Origin: Dyadobacter sp. LHD-138
Lineage (GTDB): Bacteria > Bacteroidota > Bacteroidia > Cytophagales > Spirosomataceae
Length of the DNA: 64,000 nt
Assembly (NCBI RefSeq): GCF_030929615.1
Contig: NZ_JAVFVU010000032.1
Location: forward strand, 31,756 to 95,755
Direction of reading: 5' to 3'
Under the pieces are notes generated by a model. That model was given only the letters and a program-made list of their open reading frames with translations. It searched no databases and had not been told where the DNA came from. This document shows positions 9,740-20,200 of the stretch, piece by piece (the stretch's first letter is position 1; each line of letters starts with the position of its first letter). Made by a program: the position numbers and the translations under genes.

Positions 9740-10262
9740 GATCCTTCCCTTAGATTTTAGTGAGTTTGCATGCGGCTCAATCGTAGCCGGGCCATCGTAA
9801 AAAACCGCATATCTTGCGTCTGTCAGGAAGCGGATGGTGGCCTTTTTCCAACCCGCTGCCAATAGCAGCACAATCAGATATTTTGTCATACAGGCCTGGT
9901 AAACAACAGTGGTATAAATACTTGTTAGATTTAATTAATTAACCTGATCACGATTTTTTTTGCAGTGCTATCGGATTTCTGAAATGGTTATCGCATCCTT
10001 CCAGGGTTATGACGTGAATGTTTGCAATACGATCATCCCTTCTGGATTATCTATAAGTTTAAACAATTTCAATAGCATCCTTAACGAAAAGAATAAATTT
10101 CTTTCCATTAACCCATGGACTTCAAATCCATTGTGGTTTGGTTACGATCGGTTTTGCTGCCGATTTTATCGGGTTCGAGACGGGTTTGAAAGACAGACCG
10201 GTTCAGAACTCTTTTGTAAATATGGTCTTGCTGCGAAAAACGGACAGTGCAGAAACAATACT
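9740..10262. other. Stretch without a recognised gene
   Basis: About 520 bp between the foldback repeat and the lodA promoter. Only short frames occur here and none is recognisable: a 102-codon frame at 9960-10268 and an overlapping open frame near 10130-10290. The sequence changes from AT-rich to a more coding-like composition after 10080, which could mark a gene remnant. Nothing more can be supported. Confidence 0.5.
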
Positions 10263-10295
10263 TTGTAACTTTTCATTACAAGTTGATTATATTTG
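10263..10295 (+). promoter_or_regulatory. Candidate Bacteroidetes housekeeping promoter for lodA-lodB
   Basis: TTG at 10263-10265 and TATATTTG at 10288-10295 fit the Bacteroidetes -33/-7 pattern (TTG, 17-23 nt, TAnnTTTG) with a 22-nt spacer. It lies about 55 bp upstream of the LodA-like ATG at 10352. Confidence 0.4.
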
Positions 10296-10351
10296 ATTTG
10301 TACATTTAAAAAGTGTTTTTGCAATAATTTACCACCTCTTTAATACATACA

Positions 10352-12262
10352 ATGGGCTCAACGATTAAATCAGTTGCTATCTACCCTCCGCTAGGCGTTG
10401 CCAGGGTAGGAAATTCCAGTGAGTTTTTCTTTGCTTCGGAAATACCTGGCCATCCGGCCGTTCCGGAAAATGGTTTTAAGGACGACCTTGGGAGGGTGAA
10501 AAAGCAGGCAGTGCGTTTCCGTATTTATGGATTGGATGAAGATGGAAACGTTGTCAGGGAATTAACTGCCGATCTTGCCGGGATCAGCTGGAGGGCACAT
10601 ATTGCCAACCGTAAAGCGGGCTGGTATCAATTTTTGAACGCGCTGGATTTACCCGGGTTAGGGATACCTGCTGCTTTTCGGAATGGAACAGTTACAGGCA
10701 GTGACCGTGCGAAGCTTGTCATTGATCCGGGATCCAGGACCATCAGCGGGAAAAACGTCACGGGCCTGGAGTATCATTTTACGGGAGGTAAGTTTTATGA
10801 GCTGGAAGTACCACTTGGAGAGGTACGGACAGATGAGAAAGGCAGACTTGTCTTTTTGGGGGGCGACGGTACATCCGCATCTTATACCAATGCCGCTGCA
10901 ACCACTTTTGCCAATAACGATGGCTGGCATGATGATGTATCAGATGGCACAATACGCGCGACCGTAACGTTTGAAGGTGAAACATTTGAAGCGACCCCTG
11001 CTATGGTGGTCGTAACGCCTCCTAATTTCGGGCAGGGGTTGTATTCTGTGGTGACGATGTACGATGTCGTTAGTGACCTTTACATTCGTAACGGCTGGAT
11101 GCAAAAGCCAGACGATATTGTTTTTTATGAACATATCTATCCGATTCTGGACCGCACCGTGCAGACGCAGTGGGTGAATGAGGGTTTTTATATCCTTTTC
11201 GGCCAAAACTCCCCAAGTGATTTTACTGCGAATGACATCCTGAAGAAATTATCGGACCCGTCCGACAGTAACCGGGAGGCACGCGATAAAGTATTCAACT
11301 GGTACCGGAAGCCCGATGGAGATCAATATGAGCCTGAAAAAATTCCGCCATTCTACGGTGATGCTTTCGGCGACTACGAGGCCTTACCTAATGTGGATTT
11401 ACCGCTGACCGTCACACAGTATGAATGTATGGAACGTTGGGCAAAAGGCGATTTTACGACCGGTAAGCCGCACGGAATGACAGCTTTTGACGACCTCAGT
11501 CCGGTTGAACAGACGGTGGCACTGAACCGGGCACCGTTGGAAGAATGTCTGGGAGGTCCTTTTCACCCCGGAATTGAAATCACGTGGCCTTTCCGTAACC
11601 TTATTTTCTGGGATCAGCCATTCAGGATAAAAATACTTCCGGAGAACGAAACTCCGGCTGATGACTATGGTCCGCTGTTGTCGCCTGCCATTGCCCTGGC
11701 TCCCAATGGTCCACTTGACGGAAGCGGGCCTGGTTCGTTAAGCCGTTGGCTGGGCGTGCCATGGCAAACCGATGAGGCAAGTTGTCTCTCGGGTTACGAC
11801 CCGTCGCTGTATCTCACGATACCGTCGTTTTGGGCCGCGCGCGTTCCGAACCAGGTATTGTCGAAAGATAGTTTTACCCGCCTTTCCGATACCGGTATGA
11901 ATGATGCGCAACGGTTAAAACACCTGGATTATCGCCAGGACTGGCTGCGCGACTTTGGTTCTCAATATCAGCCTAAGATCAATAAGATGGTCAAACGCTG
12001 GCATGAACTGGGCATTATTGTGCAACATCCATTGCCGCAAACAGGAACGACCAAATGGCTGCCCGAAAAATTATGGGTGGAGTCCGACCGCGTAGGTTTT
12101 ACCGAAGATGATCCGACTTACAAACAGGTATTGGAGGCTGAAAATGCGACACCGCGGGTGGTGCACGAAGCGGTTGTATTGTTGAAAACGGTTGCCGGAG
12201 ACACGGAAAATCCAGCGAGACCGGAACGTAAACGACGTAGTTTCCGCAGGGATGAGAGATAA
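10352..12262 (+). CDS. LodA/GoxA-like cysteine tryptophylquinone (CTQ)-dependent amino acid oxidase
   Basis: A 636-aa protein of the LodA family (L-lysine epsilon-oxidase / glycine oxidase type), enzymes that oxidatively deaminate amino acids and release H2O2 using a CTQ cofactor built from a Cys and a Trp of the chain. Family features: the N-terminal IYPPLGVARVGNS, ADLAGISWRAHIANRKAGWY, and VVTPPNFGQGL in mid-protein. Cys478 has an Asp four residues before it (D474-E-A-S-C478), the same spacing as D512/C516 of LodA. The Trp partner is not certain: W494, W531 and W550 are candidates. No signal peptide is seen; LodA itself is secreted without a classical one. The stop directly abuts the ATG of the flavoprotein gene, matching the lodA-lodB arrangement in which LodB is needed for CTQ formation. 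The amino acid substrate is unknown. Confidence 0.88.
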   Translation: MGSTIKSVAIYPPLGVARVGNSSEFFFASEIPGHPAVPENGFKDDLGRVKKQAVRFRIYGLDEDGNVVRELTADLAGISWRAHIANRKAGWYQFLNALDLPGLGIPAAFRNGTVTGSDRAKLVIDPGSRTISGKNVTGLEYHFTGGKFYELEVPLGEVRTDEKGRLVFLGGDGTSASYTNAAATTFANNDGWHDDVSDGTIRATVTFEGETFEATPAMVVVTPPNFGQGLYSVVTMYDVVSDLYIRNGWMQKPDDIVFYEHIYPILDRTVQTQWVNEGFYILFGQNSPSDFTANDILKKLSDPSDSNREARDKVFNWYRKPDGDQYEPEKIPPFYGDAFGDYEALPNVDLPLTVTQYECMERWAKGDFTTGKPHGMTAFDDLSPVEQTVALNRAPLEECLGGPFHPGIEITWPFRNLIFWDQPFRIKILPENETPADDYGPLLSPAIALAPNGPLDGSGPGSLSRWLGVPWQTDEASCLSGYDPSLYLTIPSFWAARVPNQVLSKDSFTRLSDTGMNDAQRLKHLDYRQDWLRDFGSQYQPKINKMVKRWHELGIIVQHPLPQTGTTKWLPEKLWVESDRVGFTEDDPTYKQVLEAENATPRVVHEAVVLLKTVAGDTENPARPERKRRSFRRDER

Positions 12263-13357
12263 ATGAAAAATGATATTTCCGTACTGATTGCCGGTGGAGG
12301 CCCCGCGGGCATTGCTACTGCATTGAGCCTTTTGAACAGAGGTATAAAATGCATGATTGCGGAACCCGGAATGCCGGCCACACATAAGGTTGGTGAGACC
12401 ATTCCTCCCAATGCCAAACCGATGCTTATCAGATCCGGGATCGACCAGCTACTGGCCGATCCCGAACATCTGCCCTGTTACGGTAACAGTTTTATTTGGG
12501 GCAGCGACGTAGCCGACGAAACCAGTTTTATTAGACAAACCTACCAGCAGGGCTGGCATATTAACCGGATTTTTTTTGAAAAACAGCTGCGAGCGCATGT
12601 ATTATCCAACGGAGTTATCTGGTTACAGGGGCAACGGGTGACGTATTGTAGAAAACAGGAAGTTGGCTGGGAAGTGATTTTACAGGACGGGGACAATACC
12701 AAGTCCGTGCTCTGTGACTTTTTGGTTGATGCCACAGGAAGGAGTTGCCGGATAGCCCGTTTTCTGGGATTACAACGTACCCGTATGGATACCCTGACAG
12801 GCATCTCGGCCATGATAGCGACCGCGGAAAGCATACAGCCGCATCATACGTACATAGAAGCTACGGCGGATGGCTGGTGGTATGCTGCGCCTTTGTCTGA
12901 TAAAAAGCTCTCCCTGGTCTTTATGACAGATGCGGATCTGATGGATCAGCAGATGCGGCAAACAGATTATTTTCAGAAAAATGCAGCAAAAACTGCGCTG
13001 ATCGGGCCCTTACTGAAAGGAGATATATGCGAGGAGAATATCCAGACGGCGCTGCATCCTGCTTCTACTTCTTTGCTGACGCGGCGGTTTGGTGATTCCT
13101 GGTTGGCCGTGGGAGATGCCGCTCATGCCTTCGATCCCTTGTCTTCCTATGGTATTGTGTCGGCACTGGAAGGGGGTTATTATGCGGGTCATGCGATTGC
13201 TGATGCGTTGTCGGATGAAGAGGATGCGCTGCCAGCTTATGATGGGATTATCAGCCAGGCTTTTCAAATTTACCTGAAAATGCATGCGCAACAATATCAA
13301 TTAGAGAAGCGATGGGAAGACTCGACTTTTTGGCAGAGGCGCAGGCAAGGGTACTGA
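12263..13357 (+). CDS. LodB/GoxB-like FAD-dependent maturase of the CTQ oxidase
   Basis: A 364-aa flavoprotein related to tryptophan halogenases and p-hydroxybenzoate hydroxylase-type enzymes. The dinucleotide motif GGGPAG is at residues 10-15, FLVDATGRSCRIAR is near 153-166, and the second FAD motif GDAAHAFDPLSSYG is near residues 286-299. In the LodA/LodB and GoxA/GoxB systems this protein is required to make the quinone cofactor, so it is a dedicated post-translational modification enzyme. The zero-gap junction with the LodA-like gene (TAA then ATG) implies translational coupling. It is shorter than typical halogenases and lacks an obvious halogenase WxWxIP motif, which supports the maturase reading. 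Confidence 0.85.
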   Translation: MKNDISVLIAGGGPAGIATALSLLNRGIKCMIAEPGMPATHKVGETIPPNAKPMLIRSGIDQLLADPEHLPCYGNSFIWGSDVADETSFIRQTYQQGWHINRIFFEKQLRAHVLSNGVIWLQGQRVTYCRKQEVGWEVILQDGDNTKSVLCDFLVDATGRSCRIARFLGLQRTRMDTLTGISAMIATAESIQPHHTYIEATADGWWYAAPLSDKKLSLVFMTDADLMDQQMRQTDYFQKNAAKTALIGPLLKGDICEENIQTALHPASTSLLTRRFGDSWLAVGDAAHAFDPLSSYGIVSALEGGYYAGHAIADALSDEEDALPAYDGIISQAFQIYLKMHAQQYQLEKRWEDSTFWQRRRQGY

Positions 13358-13470
13358 GCCGTATCTGCGTGGTTTTCTTATGAAAATGAGTCTAGCTATT
13401 CACCAGGCAGCAGTGGAATGTTCGGTAAATACTTTATTTTTATGAAGGAGCTTATAAACTGAATCACCCT

Positions 13471-14331
13471 ATGTTAAGAAAATTATTTTTAACGCTGCTT
13501 GTTGTCCCTCTTTTGCATTCCACTTTTGCACAAGCAAGGTTATCGGTTGCTGCTTCGGGAACAACGCCGTATGGTAGCAATGCTAAAACCGGTAAGTATG
13601 CCGATTTGAGGGGTTTTAGGATGTACTATGAAGTTTATGGTAAAGGGGAGCCCATGCTGCTGATTCATGGAAACGGTGGTTCTATTAAAGATTTTAAAAA
13701 CCAAATTCCTTATTTCTCAAAAAAATACAAGGTAATTGTTGCTGATAGCCGGGCACAGGGGAAGTCTGTCGATCGCATGGACTCGCTTTCCTACGAAATG
13801 ATGGCTGATGACTTTAATGCGTTGCTTAACAAGCTTGGGGTGGACTCATGCTACGTCATAGGTTGGAGTGATGGCGGGATCAACGGGTTGCTTTTAGCGA
13901 AGCGTAATCCTGAAAAAGTCAAAAAACTGGCTATTACCGGCGCCAATTTATGGCCAGATACGACGGCAATTGAGCCTGCGCTTATGCAATGGATTGTGTC
14001 TGGAAATGACAGTTTGGCCAGGGTCCCGCAAATTCCGGTTGTTAAAGCGCAAAAGAAACTTTTGAATCTGATGGTGTTCAATCCGCACATTTCCACTGCT
14101 GACTTAAAGATGGTCAAATGTCCGACGCTGGTTATCGGAGGTGACAATGATGTGATTCTTCCAAAGCATACGATGATCATCGCTGAGGCTATTTCAAAGT
14201 CTTACCTTTGGATTTTACCAAATTCAGGGCATTCGACGCTTGTGATCTACAAAAATATGTTCAATAGCGTAGTCGGGGATTTCTTTAAAAAACCATATCG
14301 GAAAGAGAAAGGATTGGCTCAACTGAATTAA
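13471..14331 (+). CDS. Secreted alpha/beta hydrolase
   Basis: A 286-aa alpha/beta-hydrolase with a Sec signal peptide (cleavage expected after STFAQA), so periplasmic or extracellular. The oxyanion segment is LLIHGNGG, the nucleophile elbow is G131-W-S133-D-G-G, the acid is probably D227 (GGDNDVIL) and the catalytic His is H254 (NSGHST). Family members include esterases, lipases and lactonases, and nothing narrows the substrate here. It stands 113 bp after the LodB-like gene on the same strand, with its own possible promoter region. Confidence 0.85.
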   Translation: MLRKLFLTLLVVPLLHSTFAQARLSVAASGTTPYGSNAKTGKYADLRGFRMYYEVYGKGEPMLLIHGNGGSIKDFKNQIPYFSKKYKVIVADSRAQGKSVDRMDSLSYEMMADDFNALLNKLGVDSCYVIGWSDGGINGLLLAKRNPEKVKKLAITGANLWPDTTAIEPALMQWIVSGNDSLARVPQIPVVKAQKKLLNLMVFNPHISTADLKMVKCPTLVIGGDNDVILPKHTMIIAEAISKSYLWILPNSGHSTLVIYKNMFNSVVGDFFKKPYRKEKGLAQLN

Positions 14332-14425
14332 GAAAAATCCTTAGTTTTATCATTGTGTACATCCTGGATTCACAAAATTGGAATAAGGCAACTTGTATTA
14401 ACCTAATGAAGCGAAAAGTTCAAAT

Positions 14426-14950
14426 ATGGATAATTCGGAAAATGAGAAACCCCTGTGTGACAATACCTATGTTCTTGAGAAATTCCCGGGAAAGGGCGGG
14501 TGGACCTACGTCCGGATTCCCGAAATTTCTCCGGATAAACATTCGCATTTTGGTTGGGTAAGAGTCCGGGGAACAATTGAGGGGTTTGAAATAAAAAATT
14601 GCAATTTGATGCCGATGGGCGAGGGGAAGTTATTTCTGCCGGTACGGGCGGAAATAAGAAAAGCAATTAAAAAACAGTCAGGTGATTCTGTCCATATAAG
14701 ATTGTTTCCCGACAGGCTGCCAACAACGATCCCGGAAGAGCTAAAACTTTGTTTGGAGGATGAGCCAGGCGTTTTTGAGTTTTTTTTGACTTATACCAAT
14801 GCAGAACAAAAGGCATGCGTCGAATGGATCTATTCAGCAAAAAACGATGATACGAAAGTCGAGCGTATTGTTAAAACAATTGATAAAATTGTAAGGAATC
14901 AAAAATTAGTAGCAAATAGTCAGGCTTCAAGACGGTCAAAGGTCCAATAG
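14426..14950 (+). CDS. YdeI/OmpD-associated family protein with DUF1905 domain
   Basis: A 174-aa cytoplasmic protein in two parts. Residues about 15-105 form a DUF1905 beta-barrel (KFPGKGGWTYVRIP, FGWVRVRGTIEGFEI, LPVRAEIRKAIKKQSGDSVH). Residues about 110-165 match the C-terminal helical part of YdeI/OmpD-associated proteins (FEFFLTYTNAEQKACVEWIYSAK, then an ERIVKTIDKI helix). The family is widespread and its function is not established; bacteriocin or antibiotic protection has been proposed for relatives. It has no evident partner: the next gene is 178 bp on. Confidence 0.8.
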   Translation: MDNSENEKPLCDNTYVLEKFPGKGGWTYVRIPEISPDKHSHFGWVRVRGTIEGFEIKNCNLMPMGEGKLFLPVRAEIRKAIKKQSGDSVHIRLFPDRLPTTIPEELKLCLEDEPGVFEFFLTYTNAEQKACVEWIYSAKNDDTKVERIVKTIDKIVRNQKLVANSQASRRSKVQ

Positions 14951-15128
14951 TTTACGGTTTTTTTAGTCTCTGCCTTACTTTTTAATCCGTAGATATTGTG
15001 CGCATCAGGGATACAGGACAGTACAGGATACGATCTTTAAGTATAAATTGGAATATTGTGATAAATTATAATATATTTTCTATATATCGAATTGCTGTCC
15101 TGATCGATAACTCTGTAAACCTATTAAC

Positions 15129-15749
15129 ATGCGTAACGTTGCAGCCACGCTCGAAGACGAGTCCTATCTGGGGGAGTTGTGGTGTCGTCTTAAACAGGGC
15201 GATGGGGCTGCTTTCGATGAGCTGGCGAAACGCAGGTACAGGCTTTTATTCAATTATGCAACAAAGTTCTCCAAAGATACGGACCTGATTAAGGATTGCA
15301 TTCAGGATCTTTTTCTCGAATTATGGTACCGTAGAAACAATCTGACCGACACCACCTACGTAACCGTTTACCTTATTCGCGCATTGCGAAATAACCTTTT
15401 AAGAAAAATCCGGATCGATAACCGGATTGACATTTCGGCAGATATTTCGGAAAGTTATGACGTCTTCACAGATAACCTTACCGTTGAATCCATTCTGATC
15501 AGTTCCGAATCCATGACAGAAAAGGAACGGGGAATCCGCAGCGCGATCAACCGCCTTCCAAGACGTCAGCAGGAGGTCATTTTTCTCAAATTCTACGAGG
15601 GGCTTTCACACGATGATATTGCCAGCGTGATGAAAGTAGAGCGGCAGACTGTCTCTAACTTTTTATATCGGGCAATTAGTCAGCTTAAAAATGATCTCCC
15701 AGTGTTTACCGGTATCATCACCCAAATGATCTGCATTTTCTTTGTTTGA
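15129..15749 (+). CDS. FecI-like ECF RNA polymerase sigma factor
   Basis: A 206-aa extracytoplasmic-function sigma-70 factor. Region 2 spans about residues 30-95 (LFNYATKFSKDTDLIKDCIQ, then DLFLELWYRR) and region 4 about 135-190 (RLPRRQQEVIFLKFYEGLSH, DDIASVMKVERQTVSNFLYR). It lies 158 bp before a FecR gene and upstream of an STN-bearing SusC, the standard cell-surface signalling arrangement in which substrate binding outside releases this sigma factor to transcribe the uptake genes. The C-terminus runs on with a hydrophobic tail (VFTGIITQMICIFFV), slightly longer than usual. Confidence 0.93.
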   Translation: MRNVAATLEDESYLGELWCRLKQGDGAAFDELAKRRYRLLFNYATKFSKDTDLIKDCIQDLFLELWYRRNNLTDTTYVTVYLIRALRNNLLRKIRIDNRIDISADISESYDVFTDNLTVESILISSESMTEKERGIRSAINRLPRRQQEVIFLKFYEGLSHDDIASVMKVERQTVSNFLYRAISQLKNDLPVFTGIITQMICIFFV

Positions 15750-15913
15750 ACGCTTCACAGGCCGTTTAATTCTCTTTTTTCTTCCGGCAACATCATCTTT
15801 GAAGTCTCGTTTTCTTCTTTATTTTAAATTATTTATAAAATTTTTCTCAAAAAAGGGTATCTGTATATCAATTTGTACTATTTCATTATAGAATTTAATG
15901 AGAGCAAGTGCAC

Positions 15914-17017
15914 ATGCAGGATTATCGTAACTATGAGCTGAAAGATTTCCTTACCGATGAAGCATTTTGCAGGTGGGTAATGCATAAAAAAGCCGAAGAC
16001 AATACTTTCTGGGAAAACTGGATAAGGAAGAACCCTGACCGGGCAGCACTGATCAGCGCGGCAAAAAGCCTGATCGGTGAAATGCGGCATGCGCAGGAAT
16101 ATCTTCCGGAAGAGGAGTTACAACAGGAATTGCTACGCCTTACAGAGGCAAGGAACGCAGGCAGCGAAAGTCAAACTGATATTTCGCCGCAACGCAACTG
16201 GTTTGGTAAATTTGTGGCGGCAACGGTTGTGCTGGCTTTCATGGCGATTTCGTATCATTTTTATGCTGAGAAAAGAGAACAAGCCGAGGATGTTTCAGGT
16301 TATAAAACGCTTACAGAAGTAAATAAGGAAGCGTTAATCGAAATTGTAAATACCGGCACCGCGATAAAACCAGTTGCGTTGGCGGATGGCAGCAAGGTAA
16401 AATTATCACCCAACAGCAGGATCAGTTACAGTTCACATTTTGTCACTAAAAAACGCGAAGTTTTCCTTAGCGGAGAGGCTTTTTTTGAAGTTATTAAAAA
16501 TCCGGATAGCCCATTTAAAGTATATACCCGTGATATTGTCACCACCGTTCTTGGGACAAGCTTTACCGTAAAAGCTTTCGATAAGGAAGCGGATGTAAGT
16601 GTTGTTGTGAAAACGGGGAAAGTGACCGTGGCGACCTTGCTGGGAAATAACAAATCTTATAAACCGGATGTCGATGAGCTTGTTTTGCTGCCCAACCAGC
16701 AGGTTGTTTATGTTCGCCAGGAACAAAAAATGAAAAGGTCGCTGGTAGAAAATCCGATACCGCTGGAATCAGTTGCCGGGACGGACGAAACCTTAATCTT
16801 TGACCAGACGCCGGTTGTAAAAATATTTGATACGCTCCACCGAAAATATGGCGTGCAGATTGTTTACGATGCCGACCTGCTTGCGGGCTGCCAGCTTACG
16901 GCAGAATTGGGACAAGAACCCCTGTTTGAAAAAATGAGCATGATTTGTAAAGCCATTCAGGCGCGATACGAGGTCATAGACGGCCAGATAATCATTTACG
17001 GCAATTCCTGTAAATAA
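15914..17017 (+). CDS. FecR-family anti-sigma factor
   Basis: A single-pass inner-membrane anti-sigma regulator. The cytoplasmic N-terminal part covers residues 1-95, the transmembrane segment is about 97-116 (FVAATVVLAFMAISYHF), the periplasmic FecR domain about 145-240 (VALADGSKVKLSPNSRISY, FLSGEAFFEV, TVLGTSFTVKA) and the DUF4974 domain about 290-365 (DQTPVVKIFDTLHRKYGVQI). It reads the state of the STN domain of the neighbouring SusC and controls the ECF sigma factor. I chose the ATG at 15914; a GTG two codons earlier (15908) is an alternative. It lies 158 bp after the sigma gene. Confidence 0.92.
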   Translation: MQDYRNYELKDFLTDEAFCRWVMHKKAEDNTFWENWIRKNPDRAALISAAKSLIGEMRHAQEYLPEEELQQELLRLTEARNAGSESQTDISPQRNWFGKFVAATVVLAFMAISYHFYAEKREQAEDVSGYKTLTEVNKEALIEIVNTGTAIKPVALADGSKVKLSPNSRISYSSHFVTKKREVFLSGEAFFEVIKNPDSPFKVYTRDIVTTVLGTSFTVKAFDKEADVSVVVKTGKVTVATLLGNNKSYKPDVDELVLLPNQQVVYVRQEQKMKRSLVENPIPLESVAGTDETLIFDQTPVVKIFDTLHRKYGVQIVYDADLLAGCQLTAELGQEPLFEKMSMICKAIQARYEVIDGQIIIYGNSCK

Positions 17018-17100
17018 TACGGTAGAAACCAGTTATAAAATTCCGAACCCTTAACATTTCCTTTCCATGATTCATTTTGACATTCCTCCTTAAAATAAAA

Positions 17101-17145
17101 CACAAGCCAAAAGTGCGCTAACATTCCGGGCTTGTGCTTCATTTT
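17101..17145 (+). terminator. Possible terminator after fecR
   Basis: CACAAGCC at 17101-17108 pairs with GGCTTGTG at 17129-17136 and is followed by a T-rich stretch (CTTCATTTTATT). The loop is long (20 nt), so it is a moderate candidate separating fecR from the SusC gene. Confidence 0.4.
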
Positions 17146-17231
17146 ATTATTCCCTTTAACCATCCTGTTCTCCCAAACAGGAGAAGGGAACTTCTATACC
17201 CATTTTTCCAAAAAAGTATATATGCAAAACT

Positions 17232-20200
17232 ATGAAAATTAGTCCAAAACCGACCAGGATTTTATTCGAAATCATGCGAATTTCTATTTACCAGGTTATC
17301 CTTTGCTTCGTGTTTTCGTCATTGGCTGTGGCCAGCGACGGAAAAGCCCAGGAATTGCTGAACCGGCATATTACGCTGGATCTGGATGAGCGCGAGATCA
17401 GTGTCGCGCTTCGCCAGATTGGCAAACAGGCTTCGGTACGTTTTATGTATAGTCCGCAGCTCATTCCGGCAGACCGGAAGGTAAGTCTTCATGTCCGCAA
17501 TGAAGCCCTTCACAAAGTGCTCGAATCGCTGTTTAAGCCGCTTGGTATTGGGTATGAGGTTTTAGGTAAACATCTAATACTAAATACATTGCCTGGGTTG
17601 AAGCCAGTCGTGCAGGACCGTCCTGCCGAACAGAAACCAATTGACAAAATCATCAGAGGATCTGTCAGCGACGAAAAAGGAGAAAAATTACCGGGTGTCA
17701 GCATTGTCGTAAAAGGGACGCAGCGGGGTTCGCTTACGGATTCAGAAGGGAAATTTGAATTCAGTATTCCGGATGAAAATACAACCCTGATATTTTCTTT
17801 TGTAGGTTATTTATCTCAGGAAATTCTGGCCGGCAGCCAGTCTGCCCTGGATGTTGTACTGAAAGATGATTTGAAATCACTTCAAGAAGTTGTCGTGGTC
17901 GGATACGGTACGCAGAAAAAGGTAAACCTGACGGGTTCGGTGGCTTCGGTCGATGGAAAAGAATTGTTAAAGGCACCGTCTACAAACATCACCAATTCGC
18001 TGGTAGGACGGCTTCCCGGCCTGATCGCAGTCAATGGAAATGGTAAGCCAGGTGCTGGTTCTTCCATTTCGATTCGTGGCGCGAGTACTTTTGGAGATAA
18101 CAGTGCATTGATTGTTGTCGATGGTATTGTCAGGACTTTTGATCAGATTGATCCGAATGAAGTGGAAAGTATTTCTATTTTGAAAGATGCGTCGGCAACT
18201 GCTGTGTATGGCTCACGCGCTGCAAACGGGGTTGTGCTGGTAACAACCAAACGCGGGACAAGCGGCAAGCCGACTTTTAATTACAACGGATTTGTAGGCA
18301 TACAACAGCCAACCAGATATCCGAAGGTGCTCAATGGTTATCAGTATGCCACAACCAAAAATCAGGCACTAAGAAATTTAGGTAAACCGCTCCAATACAC
18401 CGATCAACAATTGGAAGACATCAGAACGGGTATAATTCCTGAATATGACTGGTACGGAATGACGCTTAAAAAGCAGTCTTTCCAAACGCAGCAAAATCTG
18501 AGCGTAAACGGTGGTTCGGACGCCATCAAATATTTTCTTTCGTTAGGTTATCTGAACCAGGACGGCATGTATGATCAGATTAATTTTCAGCGTTATTCCA
18601 TCCGGACAAATGTAGATGCGCGCATCAATAAGCACTTCACCATTTCGGCTGATATTGATGCAAGTGTCAGAAATACGAATGAAAGCGCCTATGCGCCGGA
18701 ATCGATATTTGATGATATCGTAGCTGCCTATCCGTTGGATAAAGCCTATAATCCGGACGGGACCATCTTTTATACACGTGAGCAGCATCCTGTTGAAGAA
18801 ATTAAAACCGGATATAACCGCAGAAAAAATAATATTTTGCAGGCTACGCTCTCCTTAAAACATGATCTCCCTTTTATTAAGGGCTTGTCGCTGGCCGGGC
18901 GGGCTTCTTTTGGCAAGGAGTATTCCAACAACAAACACTACAATGTGCCCATTTTTATGAACCGGCAGGATGCCGATGGGAATACCCTTGAAATTTATCC
19001 TTATGGTGGTTGGAATGGGAAAACGGCATTGAATCAGGCATTCGGTGAATACAACACAACCACCCTGAATGTTTCATTGAACTACTTACGCACCTTCGGT
19101 GCCCATGAATTTGGCGGGCTGTTATTGTTTGAACAGCTTGATGCGAAAGGCAATAATTTTTACGGGTTCCGTACCAATTTCCCGGCTCAGGGACTGGACG
19201 AGTTTTTCTTCGGCGGGGAAAGTCAAAAAGATGCCAACGGAGGTTCATTTACGGATGGCCGACGGGGTGCCATTGCCCGTTTCAATTACAGTTATCAGCA
19301 AAGATACCTGTTGGAGGCATCGTTTAGACGAGACGGTTCGGTGGCTTTCCCGACTACTAAAAAATATGGTTTTTTTCCGGCCGTTTCGGCAGGGTGGAGA
19401 CTTAGCGAGGAATCTTTTCTCAAAAACAGTGCGGCACTTTTCTTTGTTGATAATTTGAAACTCCGTGCTTCTTACGGGGTAGTTGGTAATGACAGGAATG
19501 TATACAACGGTTATTTACTGAGGAATCCGACTTTTCAGTATTTGCAGGTATACAATCCATCCGGAGCCATTGTGTCTGGCAACGAAGGGTTTACGAGTAT
19601 TACGCCGGGGATATTACCTAATCCGAACGTAACCTGGGAAACCGCCGCGATTTCGGACGCCGGTCTGGAGGGATCACTCTGGAAAGGAAAACTGCAATTT
19701 GAAATCGATCTTTTTTACAAAAGGACTTCCAATATCCTCCGTTCACGGATCCGCTCGATTCCCGGCACGCTGGGGGCGCAGTTACCCGCTGAGAACTATG
19801 CGAAAGTTGATAACAAGGGAATCGAGTTTTCTTTGACGCACCAGAACAATATCCAGGCATTGAAATATTTTGTCAAACTGAACGGCAGCTTTTCCCGGAG
19901 CAAAGTGATCGTTCTGGACGAACCAGCCAATACGCCGGATTATTTGTTGCAGACAGGCCGACCGCTCGGTTTTGTTACCGGCTATAAAGCACTGGGTTTT
20001 TTCCAGACCGACGAAGAAGTTGCTGCCTATTTTCCGCAGTTTAACGGAGGGCAAAAAGCGGGGGATGTCAAATACGCTGACATCAACGGGGACAAAAAAG
20101 TAAATGCCAGTGATCTTACAATTATTTCGATGGACAATAACGTTCCGAAGATTATTGGCGGATTGTCTTTTGGCGGCTCACTGAAAGGTTTTGATTTGAA

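Noticed and set aside
9701..9889. A 62-codon minus-strand frame
   Set aside because: Its end is made of foldback-repeat sequence and no family is visible.
9960..10268. A 102-codon open frame upstream of lodA
   Set aside because: No signal peptide, domain or recognisable motif; an overlapping frame is equally open; it ends inside the probable lodA promoter.
14998..15288. A 96-codon plus-strand frame before the sigma factor
   Set aside because: It overlaps the start of the well-supported ECF sigma gene in another frame and has no motif.
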